Positions 17,678 through 26,843 are shown, counted from the first letter of the stretch. The stretch is DNA of 64,000 bases from Microbacterium esteraromaticum (GCF_016907315.1 NZ_JAFBBS010000001.1:2542001-2606000), one strand, 5' to 3'. Numbers and translations are program-made. Notes: generated by a model from the letters alone, not told the origin.

Positions 17678-17780
17678 CCTTCGACGATGGCCGCGGCCGC
17701 CCTCGGTCAGAGGGCCGATTCCTGCGATCGGGGGACGAGTCGCTTTCGAGACCGGATGTGCAGGACGAGTTGCGGCAAAC

Positions 17781-17853
17781 GAGAACAGGACGGTTGTCGA
17801 GGGCAGGATGGATGCCCGGAATCCGGCCTGTCCTGGATAATCGGCCTGTTCTG
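17781..17853. repeat. Intergenic inverted repeat, family 1, copy C (nested hairpins)
   Basis: GAACAGG (17783-17789) pairs with CCTGTTC (17845-17851), and inside it GGGCAGG (17801-17807) pairs with CCTGTCC (17827-17833, one G:C mismatch position). The core repeats copies A and B. Confidence 0.85.
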
Positions 17854-17907
17854 GATGACGGAGCAGCGAGCTGCGGAGCGAGAGCAGGGCGCCCGGATCA
17901 CCACGGG

Positions 17908-17913
17908 TAGGCT
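17908..17913 (+). promoter_or_regulatory. -10 element of guaB3
   Basis: TAGGCT ends six bases before GTG 17920. A GGAGGA sequence (17914-17919) lies between and would instead serve ATG 17926, so two starts compete. Confidence 0.45.
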
Positions 17914-17919
17914 GGAGGA

Positions 17920-19044
17920 GTGAGCATGGACATCGAGATCGGCCGAGGCAAGCGCGCGCGCCGCGCGTACACGTTCGACGACATCGCGGTGGTCCCATCG
18001 CGACGAACCCGCAATCCGTCCGACGTCTCGACGGCGTGGACGATCGACGCGTTCCAGTTCGACATCCCGGTGCTCGGCGCGCCGATGGACTCGGTCGTCA
18101 GCCCAGCCACGGCCATCAAGCTGGGCAGGCTGGGCGGGTTGGGAGTGCTCGACCTCGAGGGCCTGTGGACCCGCTACGACGACCCGCAGCCGATGCTCGA
18201 CGAGATCGCGGCGCTGCCAGCCGAGAGCGCGACCGTGCGCATGCAGCAGCTGTACTCCGAGCCGATCAAGCCCGAGCTGGTCAAGCAGCGTCTGGCCGAG
18301 ATCCGCGAGGCGGGAGTCACGGTCGCCGGCTCGCTGACCCCGCAGCGCACGCAGGAGCTGTACGAGACCGTCGTCGCCGCAGGCGTCGACCTCTTCGTGA
18401 TCCGCGGCACGACCGTGTCGGCCGAGCACGTCTCGAGCGCCATCGAGCCGCTCAACCTGAAGAAGTTCATCTACGATCTCGACGTTCCCGTCATCGTCGG
18501 CGGCGCATCGACCTACACTGCGGCACTGCACCTGATGCGCACGGGCGCGGCCGGTGTGCTCGTCGGCTTCGGCGGGGGAGCGGCGTCGACCACGCGCGTA
18601 ACCCTCGGCATCCATGCCCCCATGGCGACCGCCGTGTCGGATGTCGCCGCGGCTCGCCGCGACTACCTCGACGAGTCGGGTGGGCGCTACGTGCACGTGA
18701 TCGCCGACGGCGGCGTCGGCACGTCGGGCGACATGGTGAAGGCTCTCGCGATGGGGGCGGATGCGGTGATGCTGGGCGTCGCGCTGTCGCGGGCGACCGA
18801 CGCTCCCGGGCAGGGCTTCCACTGGGGTGCGGAAGCGCACCACCCGGAGCTGCCCCGCGGGCGCCGTGTCGAGGTCGAGCGCGTCGCCGACCTCGAGCAG
18901 ATCCTCTTCGGCCCGGCGCCCGTCGCCGACGGCACGGCCAACCTCATCGGCGCGCTGCGCAAGTCGATGGCGACCACTGGATACTCCGACCTGAAGGAGT
19001 TCCAGCGGGTCGAGGTCGTGCTCGCCCCCTACGAGCTGGGATGA
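17920..19044 (+). CDS. guaB3: GuaB3 family IMP dehydrogenase-related protein
   Basis: This 374-residue TIM-barrel protein belongs to the IMPDH/GMPR superfamily but lacks the CBS module. It keeps YTFDDIAVVPSRR, the IMP-site strand GAPMDSVVSP and HVIADGGVGTSGD. The catalytic loop reads GFGGGAASTTR: Ser223 stands where GuaB of this window has Cys312, so ordinary IMPDH chemistry is not expected. The role of actinobacterial GuaB3 is, as far as I know, unsettled. Start is GTG 17920 (leaderless) or ATG 17926 (ideal Shine-Dalgarno GGAGGA six bases before). It overlaps the SURF1 gene by ATGA. Confidence 0.93.
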   Translation: MSMDIEIGRGKRARRAYTFDDIAVVPSRRTRNPSDVSTAWTIDAFQFDIPVLGAPMDSVVSPATAIKLGRLGGLGVLDLEGLWTRYDDPQPMLDEIAALPAESATVRMQQLYSEPIKPELVKQRLAEIREAGVTVAGSLTPQRTQELYETVVAAGVDLFVIRGTTVSAEHVSSAIEPLNLKKFIYDLDVPVIVGGASTYTAALHLMRTGAAGVLVGFGGGAASTTRVTLGIHAPMATAVSDVAAARRDYLDESGGRYVHVIADGGVGTSGDMVKALAMGADAVMLGVALSRATDAPGQGFHWGAEAHHPELPRGRRVEVERVADLEQILFGPAPVADGTANLIGALRKSMATTGYSDLKEFQRVEVVLAPYELG

Positions 19045-19841
19045 CCGAGTCTCAGCCGGTCACGCCGCAGGAGTTCCCGCCGACGCTGCGTGAGGTCATG
19101 CTGCGGGGGCGCTGGATCGGCGTGCTCGTGCTGTGCCTCGTCGTCGCCGGCGTCTTCGCCTGGCTCGGCCAGTGGCAGCTCGCCCGCGCCATCGACACCG
19201 ACCCGCCCGCCCCGGGGGCGACCGAGCAGGTGCGTCCGATCGACGACGTGATCGAGCCGGGGCAGTACCTCCCCGAGCTGCTCGGCGGACAGAAGGTCAC
19301 GACGAGCGGCGAATGGATCACGGAGGACTTCATCGTGATCTCCTCGCGATTCAACGAGGGTGAAGAGGGGTACTGGGTCACGGGTCAGCTGCGGGTCGCC
19401 GATCGCGCGTCGATCGCGGTCGCGCTCGGCTGGGCTCCGACCCGCGAGCGTGCGGATGCCGCGGCGGCGGCGCTCGCGCGTGGGGACGCCTCCGAGGTCG
19501 AGCTGACGGGCCGTCTCATCGACGACGAGGGCGTCGAGCTGCCGCCCGCGGACGACATCTTCGCGCTGACAAGGATGTCGCCGGCGGCTCTGCTCGGCCA
19601 GTGGCACGACGTCGAGCAGCTCGACGTGTACCGCCCCTATCTGGCATCCCTCACGGCCCCCGCAGGCCTTGTCGACATCCACTCGCCCGCGCCGGCCGAG
19701 AAGTCGCCGATCAACTGGCTCAACATCTTCTACGCCGCCGAATGGGCGATCTTCGCGGGCTTCGCCTTCTACCTCTGGTACCGCCTCGCGAAGGACGCGT
19801 GGGAGCGAGAGGTCGAGGAATTCGAGGACTCCCGCGCCTGA
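19041..19841 (+). CDS. SURF1 family cytochrome c oxidase assembly protein
   Basis: SURF1 proteins help assemble the haem a3/CuB centre of cytochrome c oxidase. The 266-residue protein has the family topology: a membrane helix near the N-terminus (WIGVLVLCLVVAGVFAWLG, residues about 25-43) ending in GQWQLARA, an exported domain containing GYWVTGQLR and VALGWAP, and a second helix near the C-terminus (NIFYAAEWAIFAGFAFYLWY). The ATG overlaps the guaB3 stop (ATGA). Coupling of a SURF1 gene to guaB3 has no obvious metabolic reason. Confidence 0.93.
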   Translation: MTESQPVTPQEFPPTLREVMLRGRWIGVLVLCLVVAGVFAWLGQWQLARAIDTDPPAPGATEQVRPIDDVIEPGQYLPELLGGQKVTTSGEWITEDFIVISSRFNEGEEGYWVTGQLRVADRASIAVALGWAPTRERADAAAAALARGDASEVELTGRLIDDEGVELPPADDIFALTRMSPAALLGQWHDVEQLDVYRPYLASLTAPAGLVDIHSPAPAEKSPINWLNIFYAAEWAIFAGFAFYLWYRLAKDAWEREVEEFEDSRA

Positions 19842-19851
19842 GGCGTCCACT

Positions 19852-19869
19852 CGGTGACCATCCGGTGAC
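19852..19869 (-). promoter_or_regulatory. 11-bp direct repeat upstream of the nuclease/nucleotidase, possible PhoP box
   Basis: CGGTGAC occurs twice exactly 11 bases apart. Read on the other strand the units are GGTCACCGAGT and CGTCACCGGAT, resembling the tandem 11-base units of PhoP boxes described in Streptomyces. They lie 17 bases upstream of the proposed -35. Confidence 0.3.
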
Positions 19870-19885
19870 GGGCCGGCGAAACTGC

Positions 19886-19915
19886 TTGCCCGATGTCCGG
19901 AGTCGGGCCTATGGT
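19886..19915 (+). promoter_or_regulatory. Promoter of the nuclease/nucleotidase gene
   Basis: TTGCCC (19886-19891) and TATGGT (19910-19915) are 18 bases apart, giving a leader of about 80 bases. GCCCGA/TCGGGC (19888-19893, 19902-19907) form a small hairpin in the spacer that may terminate the SURF1 transcript. Confidence 0.4.
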
Positions 19916-20001
19916 CACATTCATGCGCGTGCGCGACCTCGTGCACGCGAAGACGGATCCACGAGCTCCGTCGACCTTCCCTGAACGAGGAGACCGCATA
20001 C

Positions 20002-23000
20002 ATGATGCCCGACCCCGCTGACCGGAACCGCGCGGTTCCCGTCGCATCACAGAGAAAGCGGGGGCGCATCGCGGCGCTCGCGCTGACGACGGCGTTCACG
20101 ATGAGTATGGGAACGCTCATCGCCGCCCCCGCCATGGCGAACGTCGCAGGCACGGGCGTCGTGATCAACGAGGCCTACCTGTCGGGCGGCAGCTCAGGCG
20201 CCGCCTTCAAGAACAAGTTCGTCGAGCTGCACAACCCGACCGACAAGGATGTCGTCCTCGACGGGATGTCACTGCAGTACCGCTCATCGACCGGCACCGG
20301 CGCCTCGAACGGCGTGGTCGCGCTCAAGGGCACGATCAAAGCCGGCGGCTACTTCCTCGTGCAGGCGAACAGCAACGGCACCGCCGGAGCCGACCTGCCG
20401 ACGCCCGATCAGACCAGCACCCTGACCCCCAGCGGAACCACGGGCACGATCGCGCTGGTGCAGAGCACCACTGCTGTGACGCTGCCCGTCGGCGACGCGG
20501 CGGGGGCTGCGAACGTCGTCGACCTGCTCGGCTATGGCACGTCGAACACGTTCGAGGGCGCGGTCGCCGGCGCGCCGGCCGGCAACAGCGACGTCAAGTC
20601 GCTGAACCGCACCGACGGCAAGGACACCGACAGCAACAAGACCGACTTCTCGCTCTCGGCATCCATCACGCCCACCAACTCCGGTGGCACCGGCGGCGGG
20701 ACCGACCCCGGCACCGACCCCGAGCCAGGCGAGAAGGTCAGCATCGCCGACGTGCAGGGCACGACCGACGTGTCGCCGATGAAGGGCAAGACGGTCACGG
20801 TCGAGGGCATCATCACGGCCGATCACCGCACCGGCGGCTACGCGGGCATCGTGATCCAGACCGCCGGTTCGGGTGGCGCCGACGACAAGACCCCAGGGGC
20901 ATCCGACGGCGTCTTCGTGTATCTGAACGGCAAGAGCGTCCCGGGCGCGATCGGCGACCTCGTGTCGGTGACGGGCGTGGTCGACGAGTACTTCGGTCAG
21001 ACGCAGATCACTCCGGCGGCGGCATCCGGCGTCTCCCTCGTCACTGCCGGCGTCGGCGTGCCGACGCTCACCCCGCTGCCGACCAGCGTCGTCGGCACCG
21101 CCCGTGAGGCGTACGAGAGCATGCTCGTGCTGCCCACCGGCGACTACCTGGTGGCGTCCAGCCACCAGCTGTTCAACTTCGGTGCGCTGTGGCTGAACCC
21201 CGGCGAGCTGAACGTCAAGGGCACCGAGCTGAAGCGCCCCGGTGCCGAGGCGGACGCCATCGCCGCGGCGAACCGCGCCGATCGCATCCTGCTCGATGAC
21301 GGATTCAACATCCAGGTGACCAACAGCGGCCACCCGAACGACCAGCCGTACTTCACGAAGGACACGGTCGTGCGCAACGGCGACGCCGTCGACTTCGGCG
21401 GCAAGGGACTCGTGCTGCAGTACGGCTTCGACGACTGGCGCCTGCAGCCGGTCAAGCCGCTCGACAGCGCCTCGCCCGCGGCCGAGAAGTTCGGCTTCAC
21501 CACGAAGAACCCGCGCCCCGAGGTGCCCGCTGTCGGCGGCGATGTGAAGATCGCGTCGTTCAACGTCTACAACTACTTCACGACTCTCGTGAGCGAGGAC
21601 TCGAACGCACGCGGTGCCAAGACCGCAGCGGAGTTCGCCATCCAGAAGTCGAAGATCGTCTCTGCGATCAACAAGATGGATGCCGATGTCGTCTCGCTCA
21701 TGGAGATCGAGAACTCGGTCAAGCTCGGCAAGCCCGCCGACACGGCCCTCGCCGACCTCGTCGACGGCCTGAATGCGGCCGCCGGAAGCGATGTCTGGGA
21801 CTACGTGCCGATGCCCGAAACGCTGCAGAACGCGTCGACCACCGACTTCATCACCAATGCGATCATCTACAAGCCCGCCGAGGTCAAGCCGCGCGGCGAT
21901 GCGCAGACGATCGACGACGAGACGGTCTGGGGCAATGCCCGTGAGCCGATCGCCCAGGCCTTCGACGCCGACGGTCGAACCGTCACGGTCGTGGCCAACC
22001 ACTTCAAGTCGAAGTCGGGCAGCGGCACTCAGCCGGCCGACGGGCAGGGCTTCTTCAACGCCGACCGCGTGAAGCAGGCCGAGTCGCTGCTCGCCTTCAC
22101 CGACCGCCTCGCGGCTGAGCACGGCAGTGACATGCTGCTGATCGGCGACTTCAACGCCTACGGTCACGAGGACCCGATCGACGTGTTCACCTCGAAGGGA
22201 TGGGTCGACACGGTTCCGGCGCACTCGCCGGGAACCTACACGTACACGTTCGACGGCGAGCTCGGCTCGCTCGACCACGTGATCGCGTCGCCGTCGCTGG
22301 CCGCGTCGATCACGGGCGCGAACGCGTGGACCGTCAACTCGCCGGAGTGGAGCGACCGCGGCTATGCCTACGGCGCCACTGAGACCGGCACGCCCTACCG
22401 CTCGAGCGACCACGACCCGATCCTCGTCGGCGTCTCGTCGACCCTCCCTCCGGTCAGCATCGACATCGCCACGATCAACGACTTCCACGGCCGTGTCGAG
22501 GCCGACGGCAAGGCGGCCGGCGCCGCAGTGCTGGCGGGAGCGGTGAAGTCGCTGCGCGACGCGAACCCCAACACGGTCTTCGCTGCAGCGGGCGACCTGA
22601 TCGGTGCCTCGACGTTCACCTCGTTCATCCAGGACGACAACCCGACCATCGACGCGCTCAACGCGGCAGGTCTCGATGTCAGCGCCGCTGGCAACCACGA
22701 GTTCGACCAGGGCTGGGCAGACCTGCGCGACCGTGTGCAGGACCGCGCCGACTGGGAGTACATCTCGTCGAACGTGTTCCTCAAGGGCACCGACAAGACC
22801 GCTCTCGCCCCGTCGTGGGTGAAGGACTTCGACGGCGTCAGCGTCGGATTCGTCGGCGCCGTGACCGAAGAGCTCGACTCGCTCGTCTCGCCGGCCGGCA
22901 TCGCCGACCTCGAGGTGCGCGGCATCGTCGACTCGGTCAACGACGCCGCCGCCGCCCTGCGCGACGGAGACGAGGCGAACGGCGAGGCCGACGTGATCGT

Positions 23001-24600
23001 GCTTCTCGTCCACGAGGGTGCGACGACCGTCTCGGTCGACAGCATCACCCCCGAGTCGGCACTCGGCCAGATCGTCTACGGCGTCGGCGACGACGTGAAC
23101 GCGATCGTCTCGGCGCACACCCACCTCGCCTACAACCACGTCATCGACGGCCGGCCGGTCGTCTCGGCCGGCCAGTACGGCGAGAACATGGGCGTGATGA
23201 ACGTCAAGGTCGACCCGAAGAAGAAGGAGATCATCTCGATCACGAACGAGATCCGCCCGCTCGCCGGCAACTACCAGCCGGTCGCCGAGGTGCAGGCCAT
23301 CGTCGACGCCGCCAAGAAGGAGGCCGACGTGCTCGGCGCCGTCAAGGTGGGCGACATCACCGCGAACCTCAACCGTGCACGTCAGGCCGACGGCACCGAG
23401 AACCGCGGCGGCGAGTCGACCATCGGCAACTTCGTCGCCGACGTGCAGAAGTGGGCCACCGGCGCCGACGTCGCGCTGATGAACCCGGGTGGCCTCCGCG
23501 CCAACCTGACCTACGCCTCGTCGAACGCGAACGACCCCGACGGCAACGTCACCTACCGTGAGGCGGCGACCGTGCAGCCGTTCGCCAACACGCTGGTCAC
23601 GACACAGCTCACCGGGGCCCAGCTCAAGGCCGTGCTCGAGGAGCAGTGGCAGCCCGCGGGGGCGAGCCGTCCGTTCCTCAAGCTCGGTCTGTCGGAGGGG
23701 CTGTCGTACACGTACGACCCCACCGCGACACAGGGGCAGCGCATCACCTCGGTCACGCTGAACGGCAAGGCGATCGATCCCGCCGCCTCGTACACGGTCG
23801 CGGCGAACTCGTTCCTCGCATCCGGTGGAGACAACTTCTTCACCCTCGCGAAGGGCACGAGCCCGAAGGACACCGGAAAGATCGACCTGCAGTCGATGGT
23901 CGACTGGTTCGCCGCCAACAAGACGGCGAGCCCCGACCTCGACCAGCGTGCGGTCGGCGCGACCATCACCCCCGTTGCGGGAGCGGAGGGGTACAAGACG
24001 GGCGACGTGGTCACCGTGGCGCTCTCGTCGCTGGCGTTCAGCGCCGGCGAGCAGGTGCCGACCAGCGTCGAGCTGTCGCTCGGCGGAGCAGTCGTCGGCA
24101 CGGCGAACGTCGACGCGTCGGTCGTGAGCACGACCGACGAGGTCGGGCGGGCGAGCATCCAGTTCACGGTTCCTGCCGGGGCTGCGGGCAAGGCGCTCGT
24201 CGCAACGCCGAACGTGGGCGCAGCGGTCACGCTGCCGTTCACGGTCGCCGAAGATGCTCCTGAGCCGGTCGACCCGACGTTCTCGGCCGGTGCCGACTCG
24301 GTGCGGGCGGGCGACACGGTCGATGTGACCGCTGCCGGTCTGAAGCCGGGCGAGGTCGTCACGATCGAGCTTCGCGCGACCAAGGGCAAGGCCGAGGTGT
24401 ACACCCTGACCACGCTCACCGCCGACGAGAACGGCGAGATCGACTCGTCGGTCGGCATCCCGGTCGCGGCCAAGCCGCACGTGCACGACCTCGTGCTCGT
24501 GCGCGCCGACGGCACCGAGATGACCGACTCCGTGTCGATCTTCAAGGGCAACGGCAAGGGCAACGGAAACGGCAAGGGCCCCAAGGCCTCCGCAGCCTGA
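20002..24600 (+). CDS. Secreted ExeM/NucH-type endonuclease fused to 5'-nucleotidase
   Basis: This 1,532-residue protein should degrade extracellular DNA and dephosphorylate the resulting nucleotides. Order of parts: signal peptide (cut after AAPAMA, about residue 46); lamin-tail domain (VINEAYLSGGSSGA); an OB-like domain (VTVEGIITADHRTGGYAG, about 265); an exonuclease-endonuclease-phosphatase domain (KIASFNVYNYF about 514, MEIENS, LLIGDFNAYGHEDP about 712, SSDHDP about 801); a metallophosphatase (TINDFHGR about 825, AAGNHEFDQGW about 895, AHTHLAYNH about 1038); the 5'-nucleotidase C-domain (GGESTIGNFVAD onward); Ig-like domains; and a Gly/Asn/Lys tail. No LPXTG or anchor helix is seen, so it is probably released. 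Start ATG 20002 follows GAGGAGA. Confidence 0.95.
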   Translation: MMPDPADRNRAVPVASQRKRGRIAALALTTAFTMSMGTLIAAPAMANVAGTGVVINEAYLSGGSSGAAFKNKFVELHNPTDKDVVLDGMSLQYRSSTGTGASNGVVALKGTIKAGGYFLVQANSNGTAGADLPTPDQTSTLTPSGTTGTIALVQSTTAVTLPVGDAAGAANVVDLLGYGTSNTFEGAVAGAPAGNSDVKSLNRTDGKDTDSNKTDFSLSASITPTNSGGTGGGTDPGTDPEPGEKVSIADVQGTTDVSPMKGKTVTVEGIITADHRTGGYAGIVIQTAGSGGADDKTPGASDGVFVYLNGKSVPGAIGDLVSVTGVVDEYFGQTQITPAAASGVSLVTAGVGVPTLTPLPTSVVGTAREAYESMLVLPTGDYLVASSHQLFNFGALWLNPGELNVKGTELKRPGAEADAIAAANRADRILLDDGFNIQVTNSGHPNDQPYFTKDTVVRNGDAVDFGGKGLVLQYGFDDWRLQPVKPLDSASPAAEKFGFTTKNPRPEVPAVGGDVKIASFNVYNYFTTLVSEDSNARGAKTAAEFAIQKSKIVSAINKMDADVVSLMEIENSVKLGKPADTALADLVDGLNAAAGSDVWDYVPMPETLQNASTTDFITNAIIYKPAEVKPRGDAQTIDDETVWGNAREPIAQAFDADGRTVTVVANHFKSKSGSGTQPADGQGFFNADRVKQAESLLAFTDRLAAEHGSDMLLIGDFNAYGHEDPIDVFTSKGWVDTVPAHSPGTYTYTFDGELGSLDHVIASPSLAASITGANAWTVNSPEWSDRGYAYGATETGTPYRSSDHDPILVGVSSTLPPVSIDIATINDFHGRVEADGKAAGAAVLAGAVKSLRDANPNTVFAAAGDLIGASTFTSFIQDDNPTIDALNAAGLDVSAAGNHEFDQGWADLRDRVQDRADWEYISSNVFLKGTDKTALAPSWVKDFDGVSVGFVGAVTEELDSLVSPAGIADLEVRGIVDSVNDAAAALRDGDEANGEADVIVLLVHEGATTVSVDSITPESALGQIVYGVGDDVNAIVSAHTHLAYNHVIDGRPVVSAGQYGENMGVMNVKVDPKKKEIISITNEIRPLAGNYQPVAEVQAIVDAAKKEADVLGAVKVGDITANLNRARQADGTENRGGESTIGNFVADVQKWATGADVALMNPGGLRANLTYASSNANDPDGNVTYREAATVQPFANTLVTTQLTGAQLKAVLEEQWQPAGASRPFLKLGLSEGLSYTYDPTATQGQRITSVTLNGKAIDPAASYTVAANSFLASGGDNFFTLAKGTSPKDTGKIDLQSMVDWFAANKTASPDLDQRAVGATITPVAGAEGYKTGDVVTVALSSLAFSAGEQVPTSVELSLGGAVVGTANVDASVVSTTDEVGRASIQFTVPAGAAGKALVATPNVGAAVTLPFTVAEDAPEPVDPTFSAGADSVRAGDTVDVTAAGLKPGEVVTIELRATKGKAEVYTLTTLTADENGEIDSSVGIPVAAKPHVHDLVLVRADGTEMTDSVSIFKGNGKGNGNGKGPKASAA

Positions 24601-24615
24601 CCCGCGCTCTCCGCA

Positions 24616-24659
24616 GCATCGGTGCCCGTCATCCCGAGAGGGGTGGCGGGCACCGATGC
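24616..24659 (+). terminator. Terminator of the nuclease/nucleotidase gene
   Basis: GCATCGGTGCCCG pairs perfectly with CGGGCACCGATGC (13 bp); the 18-base loop contains a second small CCC/GGG stem. Confidence 0.8.
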
Positions 24660-24718
24660 ATGAACGGCGGGCAACCCGGGCTTCTGGCGGTCGCGTGATG
24701 GGCGCGGTATCCGGCGGC

Positions 24719-24724
24719 TAGAAT
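24719..24724 (+). promoter_or_regulatory. -10 element of the DUF3817-guaA operon
   Basis: TAGAAT ends seven bases before ATG 24732. It overlaps an earlier in-frame ATG (24723), which is therefore not the start. Confidence 0.55.
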
Positions 24725-24731
24725 GGAGGGC

Positions 24732-25214
24732 ATGCCCGAGCCCAGAGTCGCCAGCTTTCCGGCGATCCGCGGAGCGCTGAAGTTCTACCAGGTCGCATCG
24801 ATCATCACCGGCGTCATGCTGCTGCTGCTCTGTGCGGAGATGGTGCTGAAGTACACGCCGATCCACCTCGAACTCTTCCTCGGAGGATCTGGCGGACCGC
24901 TCTGGTTCGCCGAGGTCGTCGAGACCGCCAACGGGCTCGAGTCGACCGGCGACGGATTCAACGTGTCCCAGGGCATCCTCGTCGCCCACGGCTGGTTCTA
25001 CGTCGTCTACCTGTTCGCCTGCTTCCGTATGTGGAGCATGATGCGCTGGCCGTTCGTGCGCTTCATCCTGCTCGCGCTCGGCGGCGTCATCCCCCTGCTG
25101 TCCTTCTTCATGGAGACGCGCGTCGCGCGCGACGTGAAGGCCTATCTCGCCCAGCGCGAGGCCGCCGAGCAGTCTTCGGCCCCCGCGACCACCACCCCGG
25201 AAGGTGCCCGTTGA
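24732..25214 (+). CDS. DUF3817 integral membrane protein
   Basis: This 160-residue protein has three to four membrane helices ([53 protein letters not shown]) and the DUF3817 pattern around [14 protein letters not shown]. The function is unknown. It is coupled to guaA by a four-base TTGA overlap, and this pairing recurs in related actinobacteria as I remember them. ATG 24732 is preferred over 24723, which lies within the -10 box. Confidence 0.88.
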   Translation: MPEPRVASFPAIRGALKFYQVASIITGVMLLLLCAEMVLKYTPIHLELFLGGSGGPLWFAEVVETANGLESTGDGFNVSQGILVAHGWFYVVYLFACFRMWSMMRWPFVRFILLALGGVIPLLSFFMETRVARDVKAYLAQREAAEQSSAPATTTPEGAR

Positions 25215-26797
25215 CCGAGCAGACCGAGACCCAGCAGCGCCCCGCGCTGGTCGTCGACTTCGGAGCGCAGTATGCGCAGCTGATCGCCCGCCGCGTCCGC
25301 GAAGCGGGCGTGTACAGCGAGATCGTGCCGCACACCGCGACCGCTGAGGAGATCGCCGCGAAGAACCCCGTCGCGCTCATCCTCTCCGGCGGCCCGTCGT
25401 CGGTGTACGAAGACGGGGCACCCCAGCTCGACCCGGCCGTGTTCGAGCTGGGTGTGCCCACGCTCGGCATCTGCTACGGCTTCCAGTACATGGCGCAGAC
25501 CCTCGGCGGCGAGGTGGCCCACACCGGTCTGCGCGAGTACGGCGCGACCGACGCGCACATCCCCGCCACAGAGAGCACGCTGCTCGCCGGCCAGCCGGCC
25601 GAGCAGAACGTGTGGATGAGCCACGGCGACCAGGTCTCGCGCGCCCCGGAGGGCTTCGACGTGCTCGCCACCACCGACGCCACGAAGGTCGCCGCGTTCG
25701 CCAACGAGGAGCGCAAGCTCTACGGCGTGCAGTGGCACCCCGAGGTCAAGCACTCCGACCACGGCCAGGCGATCATCGAGAACTTCCTGCACCGCGGTGC
25801 GGGTCTTCCCGCCGACTGGAACAGCGACAACGTCATCGCCGAGCAGATCGAGCGCATCCGCGAGCAGGTCGGCGACGCACGCGTCATCTCGGCTCTCTCC
25901 GGAGGCGTCGACTCGGCCGTCTCGACCGCTCTCGTGCACAAGGCGATCGGCGACCAGCTGACCGCTGTGTTCGTCGACCACGGACTGCTGCGCAAGGGCG
26001 AGCGCGAGCAGGTCGAGAAGGACTACGTCGAGTCCACCGGTGTGCGTCTGATCACGGTCGACGCGGTCGATACCTTCCTCGGTCATCTCGAGGGCGTCAC
26101 CGACCCCGAGACCAAGCGCAAGATCATCGGCCGCGAGTTCATCCGCGCGTTCGAGCAGGTGCAGCGCGACCTCGTCGAAGAGGCCAAGGCCACCGGCGGC
26201 GCTCCCGTGAAGTTCCTCGTGCAGGGCACCCTGTACCCCGACGTCGTCGAGTCGGGCGGGGGAGCGGGCACCGCGAACATCAAGTCGCACCACAACGTGG
26301 GCGGTCTGCCTGACGACCTCGACTTCGAGCTCGTCGAGCCGCTGCGTGCGCTGTTCAAGGACGAGGTCCGCGCGATCGGCCGGGAGCTCGGCATCCCCGA
26401 GGCGATCGTCGGCCGCCAGCCGTTCCCCGGGCCGGGTCTCGGCATCCGGATCATCGGCGAGGTCACCCGCGAGCGCCTCGAGATCCTGCGCGAGGCCGAC
26501 GCGATCGCTCGCGAGGAGCTCACCAAGGCGGGCCTCGACCAGACCATCTGGCAGTGCCCCGTCGTGCTGCTCGCCGACGTGCGCTCGGTGGGCGTGCAGG
26601 GCGATGGCCGCACCTACGGTCACCCGGTGGTGCTGCGCCCGGTGTCGTCGGAGGACGCGATGACTGCTGACTGGACGCGCCTGCCCTACGACGTGCTCGC
26701 GAAGATCTCGAACCGCATCACCAACGAGGTGCGCGAGATCAACCGCGTCGTGCTCGACGTCACCTCGAAGCCGCCGGCAACCATCGAGTGGGAGTGA
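25211..26797 (+). CDS. guaA: GMP synthase (glutamine-hydrolysing)
   Basis: GuaA aminates XMP to GMP using glutamine and ATP. This 528-residue protein has the class I glutamine amidotransferase domain (nucleophile Cys88 in GICYGFQ; His/Glu in QWHPEVKHS), the PP-loop ATPase domain (SGGVDS, residues 230-235) and the dimerisation domain ending in the canonical TIEWE. The start is TTG at 25211, inside the DUF3817 stop (TTGA); the conserved sequence begins about ten residues later ([14 protein letters not shown]), and no better start exists. The rare start codon plus overlap implies reinitiation after DUF3817. Confidence 0.97.
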   Translation: MTEQTETQQRPALVVDFGAQYAQLIARRVREAGVYSEIVPHTATAEEIAAKNPVALILSGGPSSVYEDGAPQLDPAVFELGVPTLGICYGFQYMAQTLGGEVAHTGLREYGATDAHIPATESTLLAGQPAEQNVWMSHGDQVSRAPEGFDVLATTDATKVAAFANEERKLYGVQWHPEVKHSDHGQAIIENFLHRGAGLPADWNSDNVIAEQIERIREQVGDARVISALSGGVDSAVSTALVHKAIGDQLTAVFVDHGLLRKGEREQVEKDYVESTGVRLITVDAVDTFLGHLEGVTDPETKRKIIGREFIRAFEQVQRDLVEEAKATGGAPVKFLVQGTLYPDVVESGGGAGTANIKSHHNVGGLPDDLDFELVEPLRALFKDEVRAIGRELGIPEAIVGRQPFPGPGLGIRIIGEVTRERLEILREADAIAREELTKAGLDQTIWQCPVVLLADVRSVGVQGDGRTYGHPVVLRPVSSEDAMTADWTRLPYDVLAKISNRITNEVREINRVVLDVTSKPPATIEWE

Positions 26798-26799
26798 GA

Positions 26800-26825
26800 G
26801 AAGGGGTCGCGAGAGCGGCCCCTTC
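26800..26825 (+). terminator. guaA terminator
   Basis: GAAGGGGTCGC pairs with GCGGCCCCTTC (11 bp including one T:G) around GAGA, followed by a short T-rich run. It lies between convergent genes. Confidence 0.8.
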
Positions 26826-26843
26826 TTCCTATCGGGGGCAAGC

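Noticed and set aside
17783..17851. Family 1 repeats as CRISPR repeats
   Set aside because: Copies are kilobases apart, self-complementary and lack regular spacers or cas genes.
20284..24486. A 1,400-residue open frame on the minus strand
   Set aside because: It mirrors the nuclease/nucleotidase gene, is Arg/Val/Asp-rich with no domain, and arises from high GC at third positions.
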